A DNA stretch of 64,000 bases from Formicarius rufipectus (lineage: Eukaryota > Chordata > Aves > Passeriformes > Formicariidae). Under the pieces are notes generated by a model. That model did not search any database. It was not told the DNA's origin and worked only from the letters and a program-made list of their open reading frames with translations. This document shows positions 11,472-22,496 of the stretch, one piece after another. The position numbers and the translations under genes were made by a program. The stretch covers positions 1,403,142 to 1,467,141 of the forward strand of contig VXAU01001354.1 of NCBI GenBank assembly GCA_013399695.1. The letters are read 5' to 3'. The stretch's first letter is position 1. The number at the start of each line of letters is the position of its first letter.

Positions 11472-13264
11472 GTAACTAAGGTGTTGCTGCTGTAAAATAT
11501 AGTGGAAGTCACATCCCTGATGAAGGGGGAAAATGTTGAGTCTTGAACTTAACCTCAGCAAATATAATTTTTCCAAGAAATTCAGAGATTGAACCAAGAG
11601 ATACCTGTCCCTTGCATAAATGGCTGTAAATATATTTTCTGCTGTATTGTATCCATTATACTAAATGGTTCTGAAGTAAGTAATGTACCTTTTAATGAGA
11701 TGGTGGGTTTTTTTAAGGATCCTATGATCATTGTATATTTTATCACTATTTATGATATATATAATCTCTTACGCCACAAAAAAGCTATGTGGACTTTTAT
11801 TATAGGGAGGGGAGGAGAATGAGTTGATGGTATTTCTATGGAAGTATCAAAGGGAAAGATTCTTTTCATATTCTTGTCAATGGAAATATTGCATCAGAAT
11901 AAGTTATCTTTACTTGTGCTGAGGAGTAGATACAGTCTATTCTCATGTTGTTGGCATGAGTATATATCATAGGATACTATGCGTTGAAAGATACCCAAAA
12001 GTATCATTGAAGTCCAACTCCTGATGCTGCACAGGACAGCCCCATGTGTCTGAGGGCATTGTCCAAAAACTTCTTGAACTCTGTCAGGCTTGAGGCTGTG
12101 ACCATTTCCCTGGGGACCCTGATCAGCCACCCTCTGGGTGAAAATCCTTTTCCTAAAATCTAGTCTAACCCTCGCCTGTCACAGCTTCATGCCATTCACC
12201 AGAGAGGAGGTGTCTGCCCCTCTCTTTTGCATTGTGAGGAAGCTGAGACTGCCGTCTTCCCTCAGTCTCCTCCAGGTTGAACAGACCAAGTGACCTCAGC
12301 CACTCCTTGTATGTCTTCCCCTCAAGGCCCTTCACCATCCTTGTTGCCCTCCTTTGGACATTCTTTAATAGCTTTAAATCCTTCTCATATTGTGCTGCCC
12401 AAAACTGCACACAGTATTTCAGGTGAGGCTGCACCAGCACAGAGTAGAGCGGGACAATCACCTCCTGACTCTGTGGCATTTATAGACTATTCCTTATTAA
12501 AAGTCTTCAGTCTCCCTCCATTATAGGCTCCTACTCCATGCTAAGCTTTTGCAGTAGCTATTAAGAATCCTTCATGACTCGTCTCCCTGATAACTGCTTC
12601 TCTGTATGCCTCAGCTTCCACCACAGAACCATAGCATGTTGGTTACATTGGTCTTGTGTCAGTAGATTCATGGATGTTGTGTTGAATATATTTGGCTTAC
12701 TGGCAGTGGTAGGGTATCATTTTTTAACTACAGTTAATGGTGTAAGATGATTTTTGACCAAAAAGCACATGGAAGCATTTTGCATATGCTTTCTTCCAAG
12801 TGTCCATCTGTACTTGAATAGAGCACGGTCTCAAAGCACTCAACTTTAGCTGAGGCCCCTCTATCAGACTTAACCTGAATTTCTTGTGCTTTTAGCGTTT
12901 TGTGTTAGAAGCACATGCAAACAGGAGCCATGTAATTGCAACTTCTCTTGTTAGTAGTTATTCCTGTCATACTGGTGTAGAATTCAAATCTGTGAATGCA
13001 AAAGCAGAAATAAAATTACACAGATTGGATGTCTTCTGTTTCAGAAAACTGTCAACTTCCTGACATTGTTTCCCCAAGATATAAAAATTTACCAGAAAGC
13101 TCCTCTGGATTAGGTTTTAGTGCAAGGAAGAGTACACACTTAAATTTTCTTAAAAGATGTAAAGAAGTTATTGCCAGTGAATTGCAGAGATGGGTACTTT
13201 ATACTTTCAAAGTAGATGTGGCTGCTATTACCAATGTTGATTCACATTTGCTTTTGTACTTCAG
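11472..13264 (+). other. DPY30: DPY30 intron 2
   Basis: Intronic DNA carrying one CR1 fragment (11963-12480, antisense to the gene). Short chance ORFs, such as one at 13029-13271 running into exon 3, show no protein similarity I recognise. Confidence 0.7.
11963..12480 (-). mobile_element. CR1 LINE fragment with reverse transcriptase C-terminus
   Basis: On the minus strand an ORF at 12165-12479 encodes the tail of a CR1 polyprotein. It includes LVQPHLKYCVQFWA, a NVQRRATRM motif and LRSLGLFNLEE, all characteristic of avian CR1. The 3'UTR follows toward 11963 (plus strand: aagtccaactcctgatgctg). The element is 5'-truncated, has no catalytic YxDD region and is inactive. It lies antisense in DPY30 intron 2. 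Confidence 0.9.
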
Positions 13265-13407
13265 AGGATAGTAGAAAATGAAAAATTAAATGCAGAGAAG
13301 ACATCCAAGCAGAAGGTGGATCTTCAGTCGTTACCCACACGTGCCTACTTGGATCAGACAGTTGTACCTATCTTGCTACAGGGACTTGCTGTTCTTGCAA
13401 AAGAGAG
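13265..13407 (+). CDS. DPY30: DPY30 coding exon 3 (Dpy-30 motif, first helix)
   Basis: 143 nt, starting RIVENEKLNAEKTSKQKVDL and ending GLAVLAKER. It contains the first helix of the dimerisation/docking motif. The acceptor is gtacttcag and the donor GAGAG/GTAAGA. The last codon (Arg) is split two bases to one with the next exon. Confidence 0.96.
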
Positions 13408-16400
13408 GTAAGATGTTTCATTGTTCTTTCTGTTCTTAGGAAAATGTAGGTCTCAAACTTGGATGGTATGTCACCTTTCAGATCTTGCACACCACACATA
13501 ATTCTGCTAGTTGTAAGAAGTCATTGCAACTACTTTGTGAACCTGTGAATTACTGTGATTGACTGTGCAGGATGCGTTCTTCACTTAGGTGCTTATCATG
13601 CTTATTTTAGGTGCATATGGCATGGTAAGAGTGATTTGTGATCTCCCAATGAGGTGTGCTATCACAAAAGTTTTGGAGGGAAAAATGAGGTTAATTTTTT
13701 AATAAATTTTATCATGTAATTCATCTTGTAAAACCAAGGCAAGAAGTTCTAGTTCTGAAGATTTTTGTGGTGTGGAATTATAAAGAGTTCTGCTTGCCAT
13801 TTGAAAGAAAGCAAGACTGATCAGGCCTGATGTCTGTCAGAGATGAAAATGCTTTCTAAAAAGTGAGGCTGACCCTACTCTGCCAACACAGTAAGAAGCA
13901 AACTGATAGCTTATCCTCTGAGTAATTATTCTGTTGATGTGCCCCAAATTTTTTAGCAAACAGCGTAGCAGGGTATCCTTCAGTAGCAACAGACAGCTTT
14001 TCATCTTAGCCAAATGAATTTTGAGCCTTTCGGTGTATACTTGCTAGTGGCAAGTAGTACTGCTTGTAACCATCACTCAGTTTCAGTGAAATAACACAAA
14101 CACTGGTATAGATGACTATAATGGTACCATGATGCCTACAGTCAGAACAACCATCAGTGGTGACTTAACTTAAAAAGGAGTTGTGAATTTGAACTGCAGG
14201 GTACAGACAGTTAATTAGGCAAATTAGGTACCTAGGAAGGTCCATCCTGTGCATACACCTGAGCAGTGTGCAGATTGTCAGCTGACAGCAGTGGGAGTTC
14301 TGCACGCTCAATGTAAAACACAGCCTGAGATGCATACCTTACACTTACACTCTGGGTACTTGTGTTACAGGCAAACTATTTCCGTTCTCCTTTTTTATTT
14401 TTTTAATTTAAATCTTCACTGTGGAAGTGTGGAAGGAGATTTTTTTTTATGGGGACTCATCAGATGAGTGAAACTGAACCATTGATAGAAGAGATTGGGG
14501 AATGTATAGGTATAAAAGCCAACAGTATCAAACTGGTAGGTCAAATTGGCTGTTCATTGGAGCATAATAACCCTTCAGGACTGAGAAAGCTGAGCTATCA
14601 ACTCTGCTGTGTAATTTTCTGATTAAAATTGAAGTGGAAAGTCACTAATGGATGTCAAGTTCTTTTTCTAAGGAATATAGGAAGTATTCAGGGAACAGCC
14701 CAGTACGTATGATGAGTATGCCTGGAATTCAGAAATTATCCAGGATAGTGAGCCATAGGGATCAATTACATATTTGAGAGGAGTCAACATAGTATTTTTG
14801 TCAGGTGTTTTAAGTGTCCTGAGAGTTTATTGAAGGAGTCAGCAGGCACATGGAAAGAGGAATGTTTATACAGCGTGTTTAAATTTCAAAAATATTTCTC
14901 ACACAGCCATTCACTAAAAGCTTTTAAAGAGTTAGTTGCTGTGGAGTTAAAGGAAAAGTCTTGATATGGATGGAGAGCTGATTAGAAAATACAGGACAGA
15001 GGACAGAAGTAAATTTTCATGGTGAAATAAGCTCAATACTAGAATTGTCGAAAGGATAATTTGTAACAGTTTGAAGAAGTGGCTGACAAAATTTGTTAAT
15101 GAAACAGTTTTATATAATAGGTTAGAGGGTTTTGTGTTTCGGTTTCTGTTGAGTTGTTTTTTAAAGTTAATGAATTGTAAATAATTGCACAGGAATTTCA
15201 TAAAACTCTCAAGACTGCTATAAAAATATTGAAACTATGACAAAAAGTAAAAGATTGAATCCAAAGAAACAGAAAACTGTAGACATAGGAGGGCTGTGAC
15301 AAACACTAGTGACAAAATGTTAGATTCTGAGTTGACAATTACATTTATGAAAAAGTGTCTCTATAAACTGTTACATGTATATGTTAATGCATTGCTCTAA
15401 TAAAAATAAATTCTGAATGGTAGGACTTAGAAATTGAAAGGGTAAAGAACAAGCATAACGTCACTATTTAAATTTACGTATTTCTTGTATTTGTAATATT
15501 ACATGTAATTCCAATTATCCTGTATTTTGGTAGAATGTGAAAAACTAAAAGGGGAATAGAAGTACAGAATGCTGTCTGTATACGGACCAACTGAATAGAT
15601 GGTATCTATAAAAGATAGACTTCTCTGAGGGAATATATCAAGAATCTGTTAAATTACAACAGCATAGAAATCATGAATTGGGATAGACTGTTTATTATCT
15701 CCTCTGATACAGTAATCAAATTAAGCATAGCTGGTAGCAAATTAATAATGAACTAAAAGAGATGATCCTTCACAGGTCACATAATTAGGCTATATAATTT
15801 TTTTTCCTTAGGATGAGGTCATTAAGGTTTTATTTGTGCTCAAGAGACAACTGGTCAAAGCTGTAGAAGAATCCACCCACCCGACTATTAAGGCTGCTAG
15901 CTCAGAAATTGGTACTTGCTTGGGAGCCAACAGAATGATCCATAAAAATATCTCTGTGCATTTCTACCATTTTTTATGCTCTTTATAGTCATATTTGCTC
16001 AATGCCAGACCTTTGGTCTGACCCAGTATGGAATAATTTTTTCATTTATTCTGTAGACAAAATCCAGATTAGCAGGATTCATGCACTGTATCTGGAGGAG
16101 GAGCTTTGTTGAAAAAAATTACAGACTAAGGGCAGTGATCAGAAGTGTTATTGTTGACTACTTGTAAGTTACAGCACTTCTGAAATTTGAAGTTTTGTTG
16201 TGTTCATTTCACTTGCCAGAAACAATGAAAACAGCTCTAATGTATACAGCTACACAATACCCTCTTGAAGAAAATTAAGCAAAAAAACACCGACAGATTC
16301 AGTTTTACTTTATCTAGCATGAGTTAAAGAAATAGGCAAACGTGTCTCATCCAGTCATGTACATACACTATTTATGCTTACGGACTACACCCTAGTTTTA

Positions 16401-16642
16401 GGTATGTAATTGTAGCAATTTAGTAACATTGAACCAACAGTGACTAAAACTCCTTTTTAAATACTTGCTCATTAGACATAATATGAAAATTTAGACTGAC
16501 TCAAGGTAGTTGGTCATCCCTAAAGCAATGCTTATAAGTGTTTGGGAGGAGTTATGTTGCTTTTAAGGGACAGTGATTAGTTCTTCAGCTACCTAATTTC
16601 ATAAAACGTAATTGCTTCTGATTTAATGTTTTTTCATTACAG
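13408..16642 (+). other. DPY30: DPY30 intron 3
   Basis: AT-rich intron of 3.2 kb. The only notable content is an open, acceptor-flanked segment at 15812-15988, listed separately. No transposon is clear to me. Confidence 0.65.
15812..15988 (+). other. Exon-like open segment in DPY30 intron 3 (unidentified)
   Basis: Directly after a strong acceptor (T-run then ccttag at 15811) there are 58 codons ending in a TAG. It begins DEVIKVLFVLKRQLVKAVEE and continues with STHPTIKAASSEIGTCLG. The stop just upstream is part of the acceptor itself, so the frame opens exactly at a splice site. The amino-acid composition looks protein-like, but I recognise no family and see no donor within the open frame. 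It could be an alternative DPY30 3' terminal exon, a pseudogene fragment or chance. Confidence 0.25.
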
Positions 16643-16715
16643 ACCGCCAAATCCCATTGAATTTCTAGCAGCTTATCTTTTAAAAAACAAGTCACAATTT
16701 GAAGACCGAAATTAG
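16643..16715 (+). CDS. DPY30: DPY30 coding exon 4 (C-terminus)
   Basis: One base completes Arg, then 23 codons, PPNPIEFLAAYLLKNKSQFE and DRN, then TAG. The acceptor is tttcattacag. It forms the second helix of the Dpy-30 motif and the conserved C-terminus. Confidence 0.96.
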
Positions 16716-16851
16716 CTCCATAAAAACGAGGATAGTTTGGCTGCTAGACTGAAACGCTCATTTGCCGCAATTTGTTTTCTGCTGTAAAAATCCTTTGGCC
16801 ATGTCCTTGTCTTTCTTAACTGCACAATTTGCTGTATCTTTTGAGTTATTT

Positions 16852-16857
16852 AATAAA
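16852..16857 (+). terminator. DPY30: DPY30 poly(A) signal AATAAA
   Basis: A canonical AATAAA lies 137 bases after the DPY30 stop codon, followed by T-rich sequence (tttaatttgttcttttg) suitable as the downstream element. Cleavage is expected near 16872. Confidence 0.85.
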
Positions 16858-17223
16858 GAACACTTTACATTTAATTTGTTCTTTTGTTTTAAAGTAGCTG
16901 TTAAGGGACTTTCAAAATAAAGGACTTAAACTGCACTACTGGATGAAAGTCTGAATAAGTCAATTGGTCAACATCACCTAAATGCATGAAACAAAGGGGA
17001 ACAATTTATTATAGGAATCACATGGGTGATAATGTATATAACTTAATTTGATTTTATACAGCATCCCTCCACAGGCAACATGCCTAAACAGAAAGCAAAC
17101 AAAGAAAGAACAATTAGAATTTATTTTGGGGAAGTATTGATTAAGTAGAGAGGACAGAACTTGCTTCAGAACACCAGGAAATGGCTTTAGTTAAAACAAT
17201 TAGATCCAGCAGCTGTGAATAGA

Positions 17224-17900
17224 TCATCTGCAGACAGTGGCCAGCGTTTCACACTGTGTAAGTTTGGCTTGGCACCCCATCAAACACAGCTGTGAGCTGG
17301 TAAGCTCCTTCAACTCCCCTCCCGAAATAAGGAAAAAAAGTAGCAAAAAGGAAAATGTAGTAAAGGAATATATATTTACAGATAATTCATGTATATACAA
17401 CGAAACACTATGTACATAAGCACAAGGATTCCAAGCAATGCCAAACAATCCCAAACCATCCCAAAAGGGAAAAAGGGGAAAAGGACCAGAAGGGTAAAAC
17501 CAAAATAGACCCACACAATCAAATCCCAGGAATTAGCTCAGTAGAACAACTAACACAATCAGATCTTACCAACTTCCCTTAGGAGAAGCAAGTTTCTTTT
17601 CTCCTCTGCTGACATAGACAACAACCCTCAGTGAGGCCTTGACTCATATAGATAAGGTCCAAACACCGATAGCAGCCGCCTCCGTGCTCACCCATTGAGG
17701 GAGAGAGGAGAAAAAAGGGCAGAGGAACATCCCTCTCTGTCTTTTATACACCTGATTATGTAAGGGAATGGGATGGAATACTTCCTCAGTTTTGCCCCCA
17801 GGTTCTAGGGAAGGCCTACAAACAAATCAGTACACACACATTTACATTAATGAGCTGTACTGTTCAGCACTTGTCATTGATCTCCTGTGACTGATGTGCT
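17224..17900 (-). mobile_element. Probable solo LTR of an endogenous retrovirus
   Basis: Read on the minus strand, this segment has the order expected of a long terminal repeat. A GC-moderate U3 carries the TATA box TGTATAAAAG (plus 17741-17750). A CT-rich stretch follows, then a T-rich tail with G-rich runs. There are no gag, pol or env frames beside it, so at most it is a solo LTR. I could not find matching target-site duplications, and both boundaries are approximate. Confidence 0.4.
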
Positions 17901-17989
17901 GGATTTAGCTGAAACACAGAATAAAGTTTGGAGTAACTTATAAAGGTTCTGTAATTCAGTTCTCTGTACTGGAGTGATCTGTGTCAAAG

Positions 17990-18225
17990 ATGGAATCATG
18001 AAATTGGAATGGACCGATAAGGATGATCAAGTCCAACTCCCTGCTGTTCACAGGACTACCTAGATCATATGACTAAGAGCTTGTACACTCCTTGTATTCT
18101 CATGGGCTTGGTTTTGTGACCCCTTCCCTGGGAAGCCTGTTTGACTGACCAACCACCTTCTGGGTGAAGAGTATGGACATCTTTTTCTGACGTCCAAGGT
18201 AGTCCTAATCTAAGCAGTAAAATAC
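17990..18225 (-). mobile_element. CR1 LINE 3'-end fragment (degraded)
   Basis: The plus strand shows diverged reverse-complement CR1: atggaatcatgaaattggaa, then gatgatcaagtccaactccc, and later ccaccttctgggtgaagag. The divergence suggests an older insertion than the one at 22359. Confidence 0.75.
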
Positions 18226-18361
18226 CAAGTAATCTGACCTTTTAACCCCTTGATTTTACTAATGTATCTTTTGCTTTGGTTTGGTTTTCCCAAATGTTTT
18301 TTTTTGACATCTTCTGACCCTTGGTTTATTTTTCCTGTAATCTTAGTAAAGGCCACAAACC

Positions 18362-20996
18362 TCAGGGTACAATATAAAAAGCTGTAATGGAAGACAGGAT
18401 CAGAAGAAAAATAATTAAGGCAGAAAACACCATTTTGTCAAATAATAGTATAAAAGCTCTGAAAGCAAGAATATTGCGACTGGAGAACTGACTCACTATG
18501 TTATTGGCAATTGGTACACAGCCTTCAGAATTCCCATTTTTGTTTTCTGATACTTCTAACAAGGACCACAAACAATGTTGTTCACCAGCACGGGGTACTG
18601 GAATCCAGATCATGCATAGCCCCATTTTTCACAGACTGGGAGAATAACCATAATTTTTTGGACTGTCACAGAAATGGCAAACTTGGTCTCTGACAGTAGA
18701 TAAATTAATCAAAATCCTAAATTTTTATTAACACTTTTTTAATATTGCCATCTTATCATTGCCATTTCCATTCAGTGTTTCTTAGCTAATTAACATAGCA
18801 AGCAGTTAAAACCTGTAAATTAAAATTCTGCTGTAAGGGTTGGGTTTTTTCTAAGTGCAATGGTAATTATGCATAAATCCACACGAGACAGACTTGGGTC
18901 TCTCATCTGACTTGTTCCTGTAATTTAAAGATACATACTGTATTTGCAGTATAATAAGGATTATTTTCCTTAGTTCCCTGACATGTAATTGACTTTCCTA
19001 TGGTAGTCTGAAGAGCTTTTTTAACATAGTTTTTCTTCTTTAATACTTTAGATACAGAGGTGCAAGAATGCCAGAAAATAGAGTCTTCAGAGGTAAAAAA
19101 AAATGTTCAGTTGTCTACAAACTTGCAAGGACTAAGGTCTTGCCATTGCTCCTAATAGGAAGGTTCTCACTATTTTACATGTATCTTAGTATGGTAAGAG
19201 GGAAACATTGAATTAGTGCAGTCTAAGAGTAAAACTGGGGAAGAAAGAGTAATTGAAAGAAGCCTGCAAGTCCAAAATCAAGCCTAAATGCTTTAGTTTG
19301 GAAAATGCACCAAAATTGTGGAATGAGATTACTAATTCTATTGCATTCTGTTGAATACATTCTCTGTCAAACATTGACACTTAAAAAAGATACTTGAACA
19401 GATTTTAACAACAGTGTTTTGATTTTCTGGAATGAGTAATAACATTTAAATGAAGACAAGGAGACACCATAAAGACTTGGTACTGCTATTTTTATTGCTA
19501 AAGTGGCATTCCAAGGTTTTGTAAGTAACAACTTCGCAAGACTGTAAGAATTCTTAAAACCAGGGGGAATATATGTTGCTCCCCAGTTTCTATGTTAAGA
19601 ATTTGGGCAAAACCATACAAAAAGAAGCAGTTTCACTATTAATCCTCCTTTGACAGAGCAATTTTCTTATATCGTCATACCTGAATTCCAAAGACAATTG
19701 GATTTCTTACCTTACAGTACACCTGTCAAGCAGCTGCACAAAATTTGAAACACTGGTTTTCTGTACAGCTCTTGCATCAACGTAGAATTTCAACACATCA
19801 GTACCAGTCCTCAGGTGAGCTGTCCGTGCCAGCAGCATGCCATCTGAACTGCTGGCGTTGCCAGTACGTGATGTTATCTGCTGTTTTCCCATCTAGGCTA
19901 GAGATTTAATTCAAGAAAAAGCCATGTTCACAAGGTGATGATGTTAGAAGATTTAGTACAACAGCTTTTCTAGGCAGCCTCCTGGGAGAAAATTAGTTGA
20001 AATGTTGCTAGCAGCAGTGAACTCACCAGTCCTAAGAATGAAATCGTAATGATTCCTGCAAAGGTACGGCAAGTCAACAAGAAAAGTGCAAGCATTTTCC
20101 TTTGCTTGTTAAACTGGCTTCATCATTTGAGATCTGCTGCATAGAGAATACTCCATAACAGGCAGAAGTAGCAAGTTACTATCTAAATAATCAGATCATA
20201 TCTGAATAATCCACTTCTCAGTTACAAAAATAATGATAAAGTCCAAATTTTCAAAGCATTTCCTTGTTTTAAACGTTCCCCACTATAAAACAATGAAAAT
20301 TCTGTGAAGAGACTGTGACAGATGCTTGCTATCCCAATTTCATCCAGAAAGAAAGTACTATTTTTCCACAGGAAACAACAGTTCTGAAGGCTTCAAGATA
20401 AATGTATTTAATTTTGATGGACAAATACATGTAGAGTAAAAGCTTTAAGAAATATTTGAAAATGGAGGGTTCAGATGTATGATAGGCCACTGCTAAGCAG
20501 CTGAAGGCCTTTATTTCTTGTTTTTTTGAACAAATTTTGAACTATTATTAGTAGAAAATAAAATGGGATCTCTGGTTTACACCACAGCACACTATACAAG
20601 ATAACTATTTTAGATCCCAAATATCCAGAAGCTACTACTCAGTAACTGTGAAAGAATTATATATGAGTCATATGCAGTATTTTGAAGTCTGCCTTTTTAA
20701 CTGCTTCCACTGAGAACATTTTCTTTTACCTTGAAAGGAACAATGACAGAAGAAAGGATTTCCCACTAAAAGCAATTCTGATCAAAGGATTCTACATCCT
20801 CATATTCTGAAGCCTGTTACCACCTAAAAATACTGTTTGACTTACCAAATCTTTTTTTTTTTCCTTTTGCATCACCAATATATCAAGGACTTTTTCCAAA
20901 TCAGTACATGTCTTTGAGCTATCCATTTTATTTTCTGAAATGCTGTCACTATCGTAAATGCAGTCTGATCAAAAAAACTTCTCTCTCCCCAACAGA
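18362..20996 (-). pseudogene. Possible remnant of a minus-strand gene (ZP-domain-like pieces)
   Basis: Several short segments on the minus strand are open and flanked by splice consensus, but do not join into one frame. 19711-19886 ends FYVDARAV...FVQLLDRCTV before a strong donor (AAG/GTAAGA). 18362-18600 reads WSLLE...SEGCVPIANN and SSRNILAFRAFILL. These resemble, in the right order, the ZP-C pattern of a hydrophobic strand, D-x-C, W-x-L-L, G-C-P and a Phe-rich strand. A 29-nt segment at 20041-20069 has an excellent acceptor. Another at 20862-20950 reads DSSKTCTDLEKVLDILV. The phases of the best pieces do not match (the 18.6-kb piece needs phase 1). A decayed gene, a misread or chance are all possible. 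Confidence 0.25.
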
Positions 20997-22020
20997 CTTC
21001 CTAGAAATAAAACAGCAGCTTTCAAACAAACGAAAAATCTGAAAAATTCTGAAAGATTCAAGCAGTTGAAACCAGTAGGATGGAAACATGAAAAGAATCC
21101 CTATGCCTACCAAGGTTGATCAAGTACAGGTTTTGATATATTCTTATCATTGTACTAATTACATAACAAATTATTCTTAGCCAGGCCTTAGCCTGTGTTC
21201 CCTATTCAATTTCATAGTCAGAATTCATTTTAAGAGTGACTACATTGCCTAAATCACAGAAATACAGAATGCCAGCTGTTACAGAAAAAGGCATTTTACC
21301 ATGATGAAAAGCCTATCAGCACCATTTCTGCGCCTGTTCTCCATTCAAATACACTTTTATGCAAGGACTTCAAATGTAAACGTTCTATGAATAATTATGG
21401 AGTAGTTTACATCAGTGCTAGTGCAACACTGCCTAGGAATGTGTTTTATTCTCCTGTTCCCATTGTGCTTTCAGCTCTTTTCTGTTTGCTTTCCAATTGT
21501 GCAAAATAGGCCTGTTTTCCAAGAGGAGCCTACATTGATAAAAGGCTGCTGGGTGGTTGAGAAGTACTTACAAGAAGAATAATTAGCCACTGATATAATT
21601 TCAAGTGCCTTTACATTATACAGGAAGTGGACATTATTTCCCTAGTAAGAACAATAAAATTTGGCAAGAGTCTGTTTTTAACAGTAGAAGGAAGGACTGC
21701 TTGGAACAGCAGGTTCCTCAGAGGCAAAATGACAGTCTGTAAAGAGAAAAACCTAAAGTAAGAGTGAACAGCTTCCTGAGAAGGGAGGGGACAGGAAACC
21801 ATCATGGTGAAAAGCATAATAGGAAAGAAACCAAAACAAGAACCCAAGAGGACAATGAGAGCAAAAACCAAGAGAGCAACAGACCTTGAAAGATGGGCCA
21901 GTTAAAAACATATCATCTGAGCTGGGCACAGGGTGTTACTAGAGGAAAACCCTGCATGCTAAGGACATGCTTACTAGCAAGTCACTCTTGCCACCCTCTA
22001 CCTTCATGCTTTTCTTCCAG

Positions 22021-22158
22021 GTAGGAGCAAACAGCCAACAGACACGTGTAGCAGTGGTGTGTGCTTCGAGGCTATGTGGACTTGGGGGATTGTCTGTGTA
22101 TTGTGCCAGTTTTGCCCTGACATCAGAGAAAAATTACAGAAATAACAGCTCGGGACAG
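22021..22158 (+). other. Exon-like segment, 138 nt, phase 0/0 (unidentified)
   Basis: A strong acceptor (cttttcttccag) and a consensus donor (GGACAG/GTAAGT) bracket 46 open codons. They begin VGANSQQTRVAVVCASRL and end NYRNNSSGQ. The length is a multiple of three. No family is recognised and no partner exon could be chosen with confidence. An open piece at 21627-21740 (GSGHYFPSKNNKIWQESVFN, also after an acceptor-like cattatacag) is the nearest candidate upstream. It may be a noncoding RNA exon. Confidence 0.3.
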
Positions 22159-22358
22159 GTAAGTGCTGCTGTTACTGCTCCTTATACAAGCAGTGCTTGG
22201 AAGAATTAAGGATGAAGCTGGAAGATCTCCCAGTCTAACCCATGCTTCACAGCATTCCACTGGAAGTTCAGCCTGGTTTCTCAGTCTGTGTCTAGAACCT
22301 TTCTACACCCCCATGTCCCAAGCACCAGGAAGCCCAGCACTGCCATTTTCTATTTAAC

Positions 22359-22496
22359 TCACAGAATCATAGAATATCCTGAGTTGGAAGGGACCCACAA
22401 GGATCATTGCAGTCCAACTCCTGGACCCACACTGGACCATCTCCAAGAATCACATCCTGTGCCTGAGAGCATTGTCCAAACAGTTCTTGAAGAGCC
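22359..22496 (-). mobile_element. CR1 LINE 3'-end fragment
   Basis: The plus strand reads acagaatcatagaatatcct, then gagttggaagggacccacaa and ctgagagcattgtccaaaca. This is the reverse complement of the CR1 3' end. It is short, well preserved and 5'-truncated. Confidence 0.9.

Larger units (their letters stand above)
10310..16875 (+). other. DPY30: DPY30 gene (complete coding sequence, four coding exons)
   Basis: DPY30 is a small nuclear subunit of the SET1/MLL (COMPASS) histone H3K4 methyltransferase complexes. It dimerises and binds ASH2L through its C-terminal Dpy-30 motif. The coding exons 11307-11342, 11424-11471, 13265-13407 and 16643-16715 join in frame to 99 codons plus stop, the usual length in vertebrates. 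The N-terminal tail (MEGEQIMEGQPQ) is variable. The Dpy-30 motif helices, about residues 45-95, include TRAYLDQTVVPILLQG and NPIEFLAAYLL. All introns have GT-AG ends. The promoter is divergent from SPAST, and MEMO1 follows on the same strand. A poly(A) signal lies at 16852. The frame is intact, so the gene is very likely functional. Confidence 0.96.

Noticed and set aside
12165..12479. 104-codon minus-strand ORF as a host gene
   Set aside because: It is the reverse transcriptase tail of a CR1 element.
18500..18540. Plus-strand GNWYTAF, resembling the end of MEMO1 exon 1 (GSWYTAS)
   Set aside because: Only four adjacent residues agree, the rest differs, no donor follows in the right phase, and it lies upstream of the MEMO1 CpG island.
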